IMG/VR virus record: IMGVR_UViG_3300033145_000274
Coordinates: 61,080 to 125,079 of that record
Reading direction: 5' to 3' (one strand)
DNA from: a virus
Length of the DNA: 64,000 bases
The translations under genes and the position numbers were made by a program. The notes beneath the pieces are model-generated. The model saw only the letters and a list, made by a program, of their open reading frames with translations. It was not told where the DNA came from and did no database searches. Within the stretch, counting starts at the first letter, position 1. Every line of letters starts with the position of its first letter. Below, one piece after another: positions 54,350-62,051 of this stretch.

Positions 54350-55021
54350 TACCCCTTGTCGCAGGGTTACTCAAAACTGAGTTGCTGTTCATGTTGGGGC
54401 GCTCAGGCGTGTTCTCGAATACGTATATGCGAAAGGCAGTTTGTTGTTCGTAGTACCCTCTACGGGCCAACAACAAGGTTGCCGGAACATAAAATGGTGG
54501 GGACCATTGAGAGTTCTAAGTAGCTGGATAGCAAGGGCCACATCCCCGTGTGGATTACTGCTTGTAAGGCATAGCGGTTTTTCTGTGTTTATCGGACGTA
54601 CCAACTAAGACATAACTAGTCAATAGTTTATTTGTCTTGGGAAAGAGCGTAAGCTCAAAGCGCAGTAGTGGTGTAAGGAAGTGTCTACGGGCGAAGCTGA
54701 AAGGCATCGTCGTCACACCCGAAAGGGACATAGTTCGGCCATCGCCCAAGGGTGGTAGAGTTGTGTGAGGCAAGCTAAAGGCATCTTGCAAATGTTCTTT
54801 AGTAACCTTAGAACGAGCACTGCTATAGTAACGTGCTGTTGCGTGGAGTAGCGTCCAACAACAGGGACAAAATTGGTGAAGCGGTTCGCAGCCGCGTGTA
54901 CAGACGGGCTACCATGAGAATGTGTCGCTATTAAACGCCCGGTCACCAGCCGTACCTAAGAACTTGTGCTTAAAGGTACTTTAATTATACAATGGCATAG
55001 TATCGGGGAACCGATACTATG
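54350..55021 (+). ncRNA. Large ornate non-coding RNA (ROOL/GOLLD-like candidate)
   Basis: About 670 nt with no plausible gene but many hairpins: UUGUUG/CAACAA enclosing CGUAG/CUACG (54441-54473), CCACA/UGUGG near 54538-54553, AGCAC/GUGCU near 54816-54838, GCGG/CCGC near 54880-54895, GUACCU/AGGUAC (54952-54979) and an 11-bp CAUAGUAUCGG-GGAA hairpin (54996-55021). It sits between tRNA-Cys and tRNA-Arg. Size, stem density and location in a phage tRNA array match ROOL and GOLLD RNAs; I cannot confirm the class by alignment. Confidence 0.65.
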
Positions 55022-55028
55022 TCGTTGC

Positions 55029-55099
55029 GGCCTCTCCGAGGGAATGCGGCACCGTGACTACGAATCATGGATGCGATGGTTCAACTCCATCAGGGGCTA
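55029..55099 (+). tRNA. tRNA-Arg(ACG)
   Basis: Acceptor GGCCUCU/AGGGGCU, anticodon arm CGUGA-CUACGAA-UCAUG, T-arm GAUGG-UUCAACU-CCAUC, A73, CT. Confidence 0.85.
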
Positions 55100-55103
55100 C
55101 TCT

Positions 55104-55176
55104 GGTACATGAGCACCGGTATGTGCTAGCAAAGCTGATAACTTTGCCGTGCAAGGTTCAACTCCTTGATGTACCA
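55104..55176 (+). tRNA. tRNA-Ile(GAT)
   Basis: Acceptor GGUACAU/AUGUACC, anticodon arm CAAAG-CUGAUAA-CUUUG, T-arm CAAGG-UUCAACU-CCUUG, A73, CT. Confidence 0.88.
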
Positions 55177-55213
55177 CTTGTGTTTATCACGTTCAATAAG
55201 GGAAAATATACAC

Positions 55214-55435
55214 ATGAGACTTGATGAAAAAGACATTGATGCATTAGCTGGCGAACTCAAAGAACTAAATCATAGTGACACATCAGTGTCCGACCAACAT
55301 ATAGAGTATTGTATTCTTAAACTCAAGGTCAAAGCTTTTAGACGCCGATTGTTCTGGCGTCTCAGAGAGTATGGATTATTTTGGAGATTGAGACGACGTT
55401 CAGACCATATTGTAGGTTATCATTTTTCTAACTAA
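55214..55435 (+). CDS. Hypothetical basic protein
   Basis: A 73-residue protein; acidic helical N terminus and Arg-rich C terminus (RRRLFWRLREYGLFWRLRRR). ATG 55214 follows AAGGGA. No family recognised. Confidence 0.5.
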   Translation: MRLDEKDIDALAGELKELNHSDTSVSDQHIEYCILKLKVKAFRRRLFWRLREYGLFWRLRRRSDHIVGYHFSN

Positions 55436-55448
55436 GCAGGAGAGGCAC

Positions 55449-55739
55449 ATGCATATTAGATGTGGATTTGTGAGCAATAGCTCGACGACTAGCTTTTCTA
55501 TCTTTGGTTCTATCACTTCGTTGAGTGAGGACGAATGCGATTTGCTTGCCGAGGCTAAGAAGCTGGGATTGGAAGTACACCATGGCTATGAAAACACTTA
55601 CCTGGGTGTATCATGGCATGAAATTGGTGATGATGAAACGGGCCGACAATTCATGGATAGGGTTGCAACAGCCGTGAATGAGTTAGACCCACAGGCAGAT
55701 GAATGTGGACATTGTGAAGAAGCATTTAGGGATGGTTAA
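55449..55739 (+). CDS. GFVSNSSS-signature protein 6
   Basis: A 96-residue protein starting MHIRCGFVSNSSTTSFSI, 48 kb away from the other five. The body is acidic and ends CGHCEEAFRDG. Its leader AAGCAGGAGAGGCAC is of the repeated type. The PP-loop ATPase gene follows 2 nt later and a radical SAM gene lies 2.6 kb downstream. Confidence 0.75.
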   Translation: MHIRCGFVSNSSTTSFSIFGSITSLSEDECDLLAEAKKLGLEVHHGYENTYLGVSWHEIGDDETGRQFMDRVATAVNELDPQADECGHCEEAFRDG

Positions 55740-55741
55740 AT

Positions 55742-56785
55742 ATGGCGATATGGACACAAGAAGGCAATCGGGTTCTCTTACATGCCCCGCACCTACAACG
55801 TCAGAGCAAGTGTTATTTTGTAATGCCTGACAACTTTAAGCTTTCGGATGTGCATCCGGACTTACTGCGTCTGTGTGAATTCATTTTGATTCCACAAGAT
55901 AAACAGCCACATAAGTTTACTCGACAACCAGGTAAGGGAGTTGGAGTTGCATTTAGTGGAGGTACGGATTCGTCCGCTGCGTATTGTTTGCTGCGTGACC
56001 TGAATCCCCACCTGTTTTACTTGATGCGCGATGGCATAAAGCCGACTATTATGAAGCACGATAACCCACTAAAGGTTTTCAGTGATAATAATATAGATGT
56101 GCATTGTATGAAAACAAACAGTGAATTACTCAGACTCAACCATGCGCCAGAGGTGGGGTTTGTAACAGATTATCATGTATCCATACCATTGATATTGCTT
56201 GCTGACCAATATGACTTGGGTTGTATGTGTACTGGAACCATGTTGGGGTCTACGTTTCTATGGAAGGGCTACCAATATCGTGAGTTTGAAGAAACGGGAC
56301 ACTGGAAATACTGGGGGGGGCTTTTTAAGCAAGCTGGCTTACAAATGTTCATGCCGGTTATGCCATGTTCAGAAATTCTAACTAGCAGTATTGTACAACA
56401 AAGTGGATTTCAGTCGGAAAGTTGTGCCCGAGGTTGCGGCAAACCATGTTTGAAATGTTACAAGTGTTTCCGTAAACAAGCTATTAGTGGTATCAAACTG
56501 GATTCATATATTGGCACACCCATACAGGGCTCACTTAAACAGCGTCCTTTGAAACAGGGCGCTAGTATGATACAGGCCAATAACAAGTTTCATCTTGGTA
56601 TTGCTGAATTAAAAGAGTATGAGACTCTGGACATGTCATGGACTGAAAGATATTATGCCAGAGGCATAGAACTTGCACCAGAACGATATCAAAAGCATTT
56701 GACCGCCCGGCTAAATCAATATGCTGATGCAATGACTAGCGATGATATAGATAAACTACAACACTTTGATATTTCTGGTGATTGA
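55742..56785 (+). CDS. PP-loop ATP pyrophosphatase
   Basis: A 347-residue protein with the PP-loop GVAFSGGTDSSAAYCLLRDL (near residues 68-87) and a zinc-type cluster CARGCGKPCLKCYKCFRK near 228-245. This is the chemistry of QueC- and tRNA-thiolation-type enzymes that adenylate a carbonyl or carboxylate. Related uncharacterised proteins act in sugar amidation. Substrate unknown. Confidence 0.75.
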   Translation: MAIWTQEGNRVLLHAPHLQRQSKCYFVMPDNFKLSDVHPDLLRLCEFILIPQDKQPHKFTRQPGKGVGVAFSGGTDSSAAYCLLRDLNPHLFYLMRDGIKPTIMKHDNPLKVFSDNNIDVHCMKTNSELLRLNHAPEVGFVTDYHVSIPLILLADQYDLGCMCTGTMLGSTFLWKGYQYREFEETGHWKYWGGLFKQAGLQMFMPVMPCSEILTSSIVQQSGFQSESCARGCGKPCLKCYKCFRKQAISGIKLDSYIGTPIQGSLKQRPLKQGASMIQANNKFHLGIAELKEYETLDMSWTERYYARGIELAPERYQKHLTARLNQYADAMTSDDIDKLQHFDISGD

Positions 56786-56792
56786 ACTAACT

Positions 56793-57341
56793 ATGGAACA
56801 CTCTGCAACATTGCCAGCCGAAGTCATGCGTGAGTTTATTAACCATGCATTTGTGGAATGTGGCATAGGGCATAGTACGCTGTTGGTTTTAGCTAAAACA
56901 TTGGGTTTTGTACAACAGTACGGTATTGATATTGTAGACCAGTATTGTATGAGGGCACAACAAGATGCACCACAAGCCACTATCTACTGGGGGGACACGC
57001 GGGAATTCTTGCCGGTTGTGTTATACAAACTTAACGGACCTACTACATTTTGGTTGGATGCTCACACCAAAGAAGATAGCCCCCTGAAGGACGAATTGAA
57101 ATTCATCAGTGGTTTTAGACACTTGCGCGGTTCGGTTATATTGATTGATGACCTACGCATGATTAGAAGTGGTACGTACTGGGCCAAAGACTATCATACC
57201 TTAGAACAGGCTTCGTTTAGTACCTTTTTGAGTTACATTCATGCTATCTTTAAGAACTTTGACTTACACATTGGTTATCGCAACCGCCATGCAAATACCA
57301 CACAACATGTTGATGATATTATGGTAATCCAAATACAATGA
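56793..57341 (+). CDS. Methyltransferase-like protein
   Basis: A 182-residue protein: FVECGIGHSTLLVLAKTLGF (motif I), IDIVDQYC, TFWLDAHTKEDSPLKDELKF and VILIDDLRMIRSG. The DAH..D.PL..EL pattern recalls FkbM/methyltransferase-24 proteins. Probably part of the glycan pathway. ATGA overlap with the next gene. Confidence 0.6.
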   Translation: MEHSATLPAEVMREFINHAFVECGIGHSTLLVLAKTLGFVQQYGIDIVDQYCMRAQQDAPQATIYWGDTREFLPVVLYKLNGPTTFWLDAHTKEDSPLKDELKFISGFRHLRGSVILIDDLRMIRSGTYWAKDYHTLEQASFSTFLSYIHAIFKNFDLHIGYRNRHANTTQHVDDIMVIQIQ

Positions 57342-58339
57342 AACCCAAAATATACCACGATGTACCACGTGATAGCCACGCACTAGACCACACCCAGGTG
57401 GAATACGTTGAAAAAGAACAAGATGCTGATTTCTTATTGTGTTGTAGTACATTTCCAACACATCAAGACCCAACTAAAACCATTTTGTGGCAAAAGGAAA
57501 GTCCGATAACATCTCACAGGCGATGGACATACGACAACTTTCACTTATTTCATACGGTTGTTACACACCATCCCTTGGGTGATAATCAAATCCAGTTTAC
57601 TGACTACCCCGCAACATATCCATGGATGCCCGTACGTACCCCAATACACATACGTGAGAACACAACCATAACTAAACGCACAATATGTTACTTTGGTCAC
57701 GCAAATAAACACAATGCTGATTTAGAAGACCGGTGGGGAACCACCACACTATACGGAACCAGAACATATATCTCAGAAGACCTGTTGGACTGTGACCGCT
57801 ACGTAGTGTATGGTCCGACCACCGTACCAAAGTTCAAAATCCCTGGCGCTATCATGGGTGAATCTGCCAAGTATCACTATAAACATTGGCCAGGTATGAA
57901 TCCCGTTAGCAAATGGTCTGAGTTAGTTCCGAAGTGTGAACATTCATCACAGCCATCTCAATGGTTACCGAAGTTACATGATATCAATGCTTGTGGAGCA
58001 GACTTTATTTTGGTATTGGAGAATTGTCTACAGCCTAATCTCATAGCAGACAAGTTATTTGATGCAGTAGCCTCCGACCGGGTTATGTTGTATTTAGGAG
58101 AACCACACATTGAACGTCATGTACCACCCGAATGTTTCGTAGACTTACGACCCATATTTGATAGAACAACCAGACGTATTGATGCGCGAGCACTCTTGGC
58201 CATTACAGACAACATGACCCAACAAGAGTATGATGGATATATTTACGCCGCACGAGAATGGCGAAGCGCCTTTACAGAGTCCAGGTGGTATGAAGAACGC
58301 GCCAAGCTTACTGCTAGAATAGTAAAAAGACTAGTCTAA
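57338..58339 (+). CDS. GT10 (alpha-1,3-fucosyltransferase-like) 1
   Basis: A 333-residue protein. ILWQKESPITSHRRWTYDNF fits the acceptor half; ACGADFILVLENCLQPNLIA, DKLFDAVASDRVMLYLGEPH, IERHVPPECFVDLRPI is the GT10 signature (FvLafENs...YvTEKl.dAl.agtVPVY.G.p.ie...P..sfI). GT10 enzymes transfer L-fucose from GDP-fucose; a colitose donor is conceivable given the upstream sugar genes. Confidence 0.82.
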   Translation: MKPKIYHDVPRDSHALDHTQVEYVEKEQDADFLLCCSTFPTHQDPTKTILWQKESPITSHRRWTYDNFHLFHTVVTHHPLGDNQIQFTDYPATYPWMPVRTPIHIRENTTITKRTICYFGHANKHNADLEDRWGTTTLYGTRTYISEDLLDCDRYVVYGPTTVPKFKIPGAIMGESAKYHYKHWPGMNPVSKWSELVPKCEHSSQPSQWLPKLHDINACGADFILVLENCLQPNLIADKLFDAVASDRVMLYLGEPHIERHVPPECFVDLRPIFDRTTRRIDARALLAITDNMTQQEYDGYIYAAREWRSAFTESRWYEERAKLTARIVKRLV

Positions 58340-59286
58340 TGAACCAATATACATCTGCCGAAATTATACCACATAAATTGATATCAAATCCTCGCGTGTT
58401 ATCCCGTTTGGTTGCACGACAATTAGTTCCAACATGCGTTCATCTAAGCCCAACTAATAAATGTAATCTACATTGTACATTTTGTAGTTGTGCTAATGTT
58501 GATAGACAGCAAGAACTACCGCTGAAGGATATTAAGACATTTTACAATAAATATCGTGCGTCAATTTTGGCCACATCACTTAGTGGTGGAGAACCATTGA
58601 TGTATCCAGATTTTGATGCATTGATAGAGTTTCTGGTTCAACGACGAATAGATATAGGTCTAACCACCAACGGACTATTGCTAAAGACCAAAGACAGTAA
58701 CATATTAAACGCACTTACCTGGACAAGAATATCTTTAAGTGATACATCACTACCACATCTAAAAGATTTTCACACTACGATTGATAACGCACCAAAGTGT
58801 GACTGGGCGTTTTCACTGGTGTGTGGAACTGACTTAGATACAAATTATGATATACTCTCAGCATATCTACATGAGTATGGCGATAAAATAACACACATGC
58901 GTGTGGTAAATGATATTCTGAATGTTGACGACCGTGTGTATAACTTGATAGAACAGGTCAAGTTCAGTGAGCTAGACACCAGCAAGGTTATATTTCAACC
59001 CAGGACACACCCAACACGAGGACATAAGCGTTGTAGACTCGGTGCATTAAAACCAGTCGTGGCCGCTACCGGTAAAATATACTCTTGTTGTGGTGCTCAG
59101 TATGCCATTAAGGGTAAGGAACGACAGCGTTGCGATGAATTACAAATTGGTCACATAGCAGATAACACATCTCTTTCCAACATAAGCTTTGATGGCACAG
59201 TTTGCGATGTTTGTTACTATAATCACTATAATGAACTTCTTGATTTGTTTTTTTTAGCCCATACTACGCATGACAATTTTATATAA
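58339..59286 (+). CDS. Radical SAM protein with C-terminal Cys set
   Basis: A 315-residue radical SAM enzyme: PTNKCNLHCTFCSCANV (Cx3Cx2C near residues 42-49), TSLSGGEPLMYPDF and a C-terminal group (RCRLGALKPVVAATGKIYSC, CGA, then CDVCYYNHYNEL). It starts on the last base of the GT10 gene and is followed by a second GT10 gene 17 nt later, so the three form one unit. Confidence 0.82.
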   Translation: MNQYTSAEIIPHKLISNPRVLSRLVARQLVPTCVHLSPTNKCNLHCTFCSCANVDRQQELPLKDIKTFYNKYRASILATSLSGGEPLMYPDFDALIEFLVQRRIDIGLTTNGLLLKTKDSNILNALTWTRISLSDTSLPHLKDFHTTIDNAPKCDWAFSLVCGTDLDTNYDILSAYLHEYGDKITHMRVVNDILNVDDRVYNLIEQVKFSELDTSKVIFQPRTHPTRGHKRCRLGALKPVVAATGKIYSCCGAQYAIKGKERQRCDELQIGHIADNTSLSNISFDGTVCDVCYYNHYNELLDLFFLAHTTHDNFI

Positions 59287-59303
59287 CCACATGGAACTAT
59301 TGA

Positions 59304-60239
59304 ATGAAGCTTTGCACAACCAAAAAAGACACCATTGATGATACAATTGATGGCCTAGAGTTGGTAGACGAAGAAAGTTGTGCGGACTTTATGGTCTATG
59401 TCAGCACTTTTCCGCGCGACAAAGACCCATCGAAATGTATTTTGATACAACGAGAACCACCCATTACAAAACATCGACGTTGGACCTATGACAACTTCCA
59501 TCAGTTTCTAGTGGCTGCCGTGTACAATCCCACTGGAGATAACCAGGTGGCGCTCACCCATAATCCTGCTGTATATCCCTTTAGTCCTACACGAACAGTA
59601 TGCGCCAACAGACACGACACCACCATCACACAACGAATTATGTGTTTCTTTGGTCATAATGGTGATACAAGCGATAACCTGGTAGATAAGTGGCAGGCGT
59701 CATCACTATTAAAAGTTCGTAGTCAGTTATCCAACCAATTATTACATCACGATAGATACGTTGTATATGGTCCAATGACACCACCGTCTATTAAACTTGC
59801 TGGTTCTCGTTGTGGCGCATTTATCCGAGGTAAAACTAGTTGGTGGCCAGCCAAGTTACATGACTTAGACGCATGTGGTGCGGATTTTGTTTTGGCATTA
59901 GAAAACAGTATGCATCCAAACTTCATAACAGAAAAACTACATGATGCCTTAGCATCTGACCGCGTTGTGTTATACCTAGGGGAACCCAATATAGAACGAC
60001 ACATTCCGCCCTCGTGTTTCATTGACTTGCGCCCTATCTACAATACAACCACACGATGCTTGGATGTCCCAGCTTTACTAGATATAACAGCTAACATTAC
60101 TCAGGAAGAATACGATGGTTATATTCACGCGGCACGCGAATGGAGAAACTCACTATCTCCCGAATTATTTTTAACAGAACGTACCAACTTTACTCATAGA
60201 CTAGTGCAATGTATTAAAGAACGAGGGGTCGTAGCTTAG
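59304..60239 (+). CDS. GT10 (alpha-1,3-fucosyltransferase-like) 2
   Basis: A 311-residue paralogue of 57338: ILIQREPPITKHRRWTYDNF, ACGADFVLALENSMHPNFIT, EKLHDALASDRVVLYLGEPN, IERHIPPSCFIDLRPI. This copy keeps the canonical ENS and TEKL residues that the first copy has partly lost, so it is the better candidate for an active fucosyltransferase. Its last 15 nt are the start of tRNA-Lys. Confidence 0.85.
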   Translation: MKLCTTKKDTIDDTIDGLELVDEESCADFMVYVSTFPRDKDPSKCILIQREPPITKHRRWTYDNFHQFLVAAVYNPTGDNQVALTHNPAVYPFSPTRTVCANRHDTTITQRIMCFFGHNGDTSDNLVDKWQASSLLKVRSQLSNQLLHHDRYVVYGPMTPPSIKLAGSRCGAFIRGKTSWWPAKLHDLDACGADFVLALENSMHPNFITEKLHDALASDRVVLYLGEPNIERHIPPSCFIDLRPIYNTTTRCLDVPALLDITANITQEEYDGYIHAAREWRNSLSPELFLTERTNFTHRLVQCIKERGVVA

Positions 60240-60299
60240 CTGGCCTAAAGCATCCGCCTTTTAAGCGGAAAATCGTAAGTTCAAATCTCACCGGCCCTA
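60225..60299 (+). tRNA. tRNA-Lys(TTT), second copy
   Basis: Acceptor GGGGUCG/CGGCCCU, anticodon arm UCCGC-CUUUUAA-GCGGA, T-arm GUAAG-UUCAAAU-CUCAC, A73, CT. Overlaps the GT10 stop. Confidence 0.88.
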
Positions 60300-60302
60300 C
60301 TT

Positions 60303-60641
60303 TTAAGGCAATGTTCTAACCAATGTTCTAGGCAATACTATAAGAACAATCGAACCGAGCATAAAAAAGCAACCAGAAGACGCACGATTATTTGTGTTCA
60401 GCAAAACAGGGCTTGGATACTAAATCTAAAACAAGCTTCTGGATGTACACTGTGTACAGAAAATAATCCTTGCTGCTTAGACTTTCATCATGTGCAGCCA
60501 AATATCAAGGAAAAGGATATCAGTTGGCTCGCACATAATGGATATTCCAGGGCTAGATTACAAGTTGAAATAGATAAATGCATAATTGTTTGTGCTAATT
60601 GTCATAGGAAAATTCACGCAAATAACATGCATGTCCCCTGA
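60303..60641 (+). pseudogene. HNH endonuclease remnant without a start codon
   Basis: The frame encodes an HNH core: two upstream Cys, CTLCTENNPCCLDFHHVQPN, then CIIVCANCHRKIHANN before TGA at 60639-60641. There is no ATG, GTG or TTG in frame after the last upstream stop (at about 60276, inside tRNA-Lys), so it is either a truncated homing endonuclease or uses a rare start. Its stop codon overlaps the 5' end of tRNA-Arg(CCT). AT-rich compared with neighbours. Confidence 0.6.
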
Positions 60642-60703
60642 GTGTGACAGACGCACGATAGCCTCCTAAGCTATAAGAATAGGTGCAATTCCTATAGGGG
60701 ATA
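60633..60703 (+). tRNA. tRNA-Arg(CCT)
   Basis: Acceptor GUCCCCU/AGGGGAU, anticodon arm AUAGC-CUCCUAA-GCUAU, T-arm AUAGG-UGCAAUU-CCUAU, A73, CT. Confidence 0.85.
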
Positions 60704-60723
60704 CTCACACAAGGAGCCCAACG

Positions 60724-61317
60724 GTGAAACTAAAACGACGTAAGTTTTTACAACTTGGTGGCTTGGCAACCTTTATGCCAGCGTGTGTGTGGTCTACCAA
60801 GGCTAAGACTAAAGTCAAACCTATCCAATCCAGAAAACACACGGCACTAAGCGTTCAGGTCGCAAAATCCCCCGTGTATCGTGGACCCAACATGGACCTT
60901 GGTCCCTATAAAGGCCACAGTGTAACCTATGACCCAACTGAATCCAACGACATGTGTCGTCGTTATTCCACATGGCCAGTCGTGGTAAACCTAATCATAA
61001 ATTATCAACACGGTGAAGAAACTTATGACACATTTGCATCTGGATTAACCGCAAAGGAAACCGTATCACGAGCCAATTTTTTGGTTAATCGCATAGGTTT
61101 TATGATGAGTCCTGACCAGTTATTTGCTGATGCACGGATTGACCCACTGTGTAAATATCGCCAAAGAGAAAAAGAATTCTACTGCGGTTTCTTACGTCAG
61201 AATTTGACACGACCATTGTTGTCTGACCTACACAACCTACATATTTTAGGACAAACATTCAAACTTTCCAGTATTGCACTACACAACCGTGATAAACAAA
61301 AAAGACCTAAAAATTGA
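60724..61317 (+). CDS. Tat-leader protein, function unknown
   Basis: A 197-residue protein from a GTG start behind AAGGAG, with leader KLKRRKFLQLGGLATFMPAC (RRxFLQ, residues 2-21). The mature domain is mainly helical and basic, with no catalytic motif recognised. Confidence 0.68.
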   Translation: MKLKRRKFLQLGGLATFMPACVWSTKAKTKVKPIQSRKHTALSVQVAKSPVYRGPNMDLGPYKGHSVTYDPTESNDMCRRYSTWPVVVNLIINYQHGEETYDTFASGLTAKETVSRANFLVNRIGFMMSPDQLFADARIDPLCKYRQREKEFYCGFLRQNLTRPLLSDLHNLHILGQTFKLSSIALHNRDKQKRPKN

Positions 61318-61741
61318 AACCATACGGGGTAAGGGACCCGGCGGTCAACACAAAAATAAGACCGATTCTATGGTGCGCATCACCCACATTCCGACTGGGA
61401 CTGTGGTAGCTGTAGATGGTAGACACCAGCACCGCAATCGTAAACGAGCCATCGCTGAGTTAGAACGTAGGCTTCGTGAGTTACAGTTGCAACAAAAAGC
61501 TGCACAGAAAAAGGCGCGTCGAGACGTTAAAATTCACGAGCACACCATTATTAGAACGTACGATTTTAGCAGAGGAGTAGTCAAGGACCATAGAACAGGT
61601 AAGACAGCCTCGTTAAAGAACATACTCCAAAAAGGAAAGCTAGGACTATTACATGACGACACCATTTCTGAAGGACGCGACCGTTCGCAAAAGAATCTTG
61701 CGTGTCCAAAGGTCGAAGAAGGACTTGCAGACGGTATATGA
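61274..61741 (+). CDS. GGQ release-factor-like ribosome-rescue protein
   Basis: A 155-residue protein with the GGQ domain of class I release factors: ETIRGKGPGGQHKNKTDSMV, then VDGRHQHRNRKRAI, and RTYDFSRGVVKDHRTGK as in the RF C-terminal segment. It lacks the codon-reading domains, so like ArfB or PrfH it may free ribosomes stalled without, or away from, a stop codon. The start may be TTG 61274 or GTG 61289; neither has a strong ribosome site. It overlaps both neighbours. Confidence 0.8.
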   Translation: MHYTTVINKKDLKIETIRGKGPGGQHKNKTDSMVRITHIPTGTVVAVDGRHQHRNRKRAIAELERRLRELQLQQKAAQKKARRDVKIHEHTIIRTYDFSRGVVKDHRTGKTASLKNILQKGKLGLLHDDTISEGRDRSQKNLACPKVEEGLADGI

Positions 61742-61967
61742 CCGTGAAATGCGCAGATTAGATGCTGAGAAAGCTGATATTCAAGCTCGTTGTCCACACA
61801 CAGAAATTACATATCACGGTGACCCTTCTGGTGGGTCAGATGGTTACTACGAATGTACTACTTGTAGATATAACAGTAAATGGTATTTTGAAGCAGATGA
61901 ACAACGCGCCCGAGAAATAGTACAAAGAAACTCGACCCCTCGGGCACCGGCCCGGTCAATACAATGA
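61653..61967 (+). CDS. Coiled-coil protein with zinc site
   Basis: A 104-residue protein: basic coiled coil (RVQRSKKDLQTVYDREMRRL) followed by CPHTEITYH and YECTTCRYNSKW, a likely zinc knuckle. Starts inside the GGQ gene in another frame. Its TGA abuts tRNA-Arg. Confidence 0.6.
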   Translation: MTTPFLKDATVRKRILRVQRSKKDLQTVYDREMRRLDAEKADIQARCPHTEITYHGDPSGGSDGYYECTTCRYNSKWYFEADEQRAREIVQRNSTPRAPARSIQ

Positions 61968-62038
61968 GGCTCGCCTGACGGATTTCAGACCCGATTCTTC
62001 TAAAATTGGTGTGACAGGTTCGACTCCTGTGCGAGCTA
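61968..62038 (+). tRNA. tRNA-Arg(TCT)
   Basis: Acceptor GGCUCGC/GCGAGCU, anticodon arm CGAUU-CUUCUAA-AAUUG, T-arm ACAGG-UUCGACU-CCUGU, A73, CT. Confidence 0.85.
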
Positions 62039-62051
62039 CTTGGAGACACAC

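Noticed and set aside
54350-55021. Group I intron or RNase P RNA
   Set aside because: I looked for the conserved core segments (group I G-binding and P3-P8 motifs; RNase P GAGGAAAGUC and ACAGAA) and did not find them; flanking tRNAs are complete on both sides.
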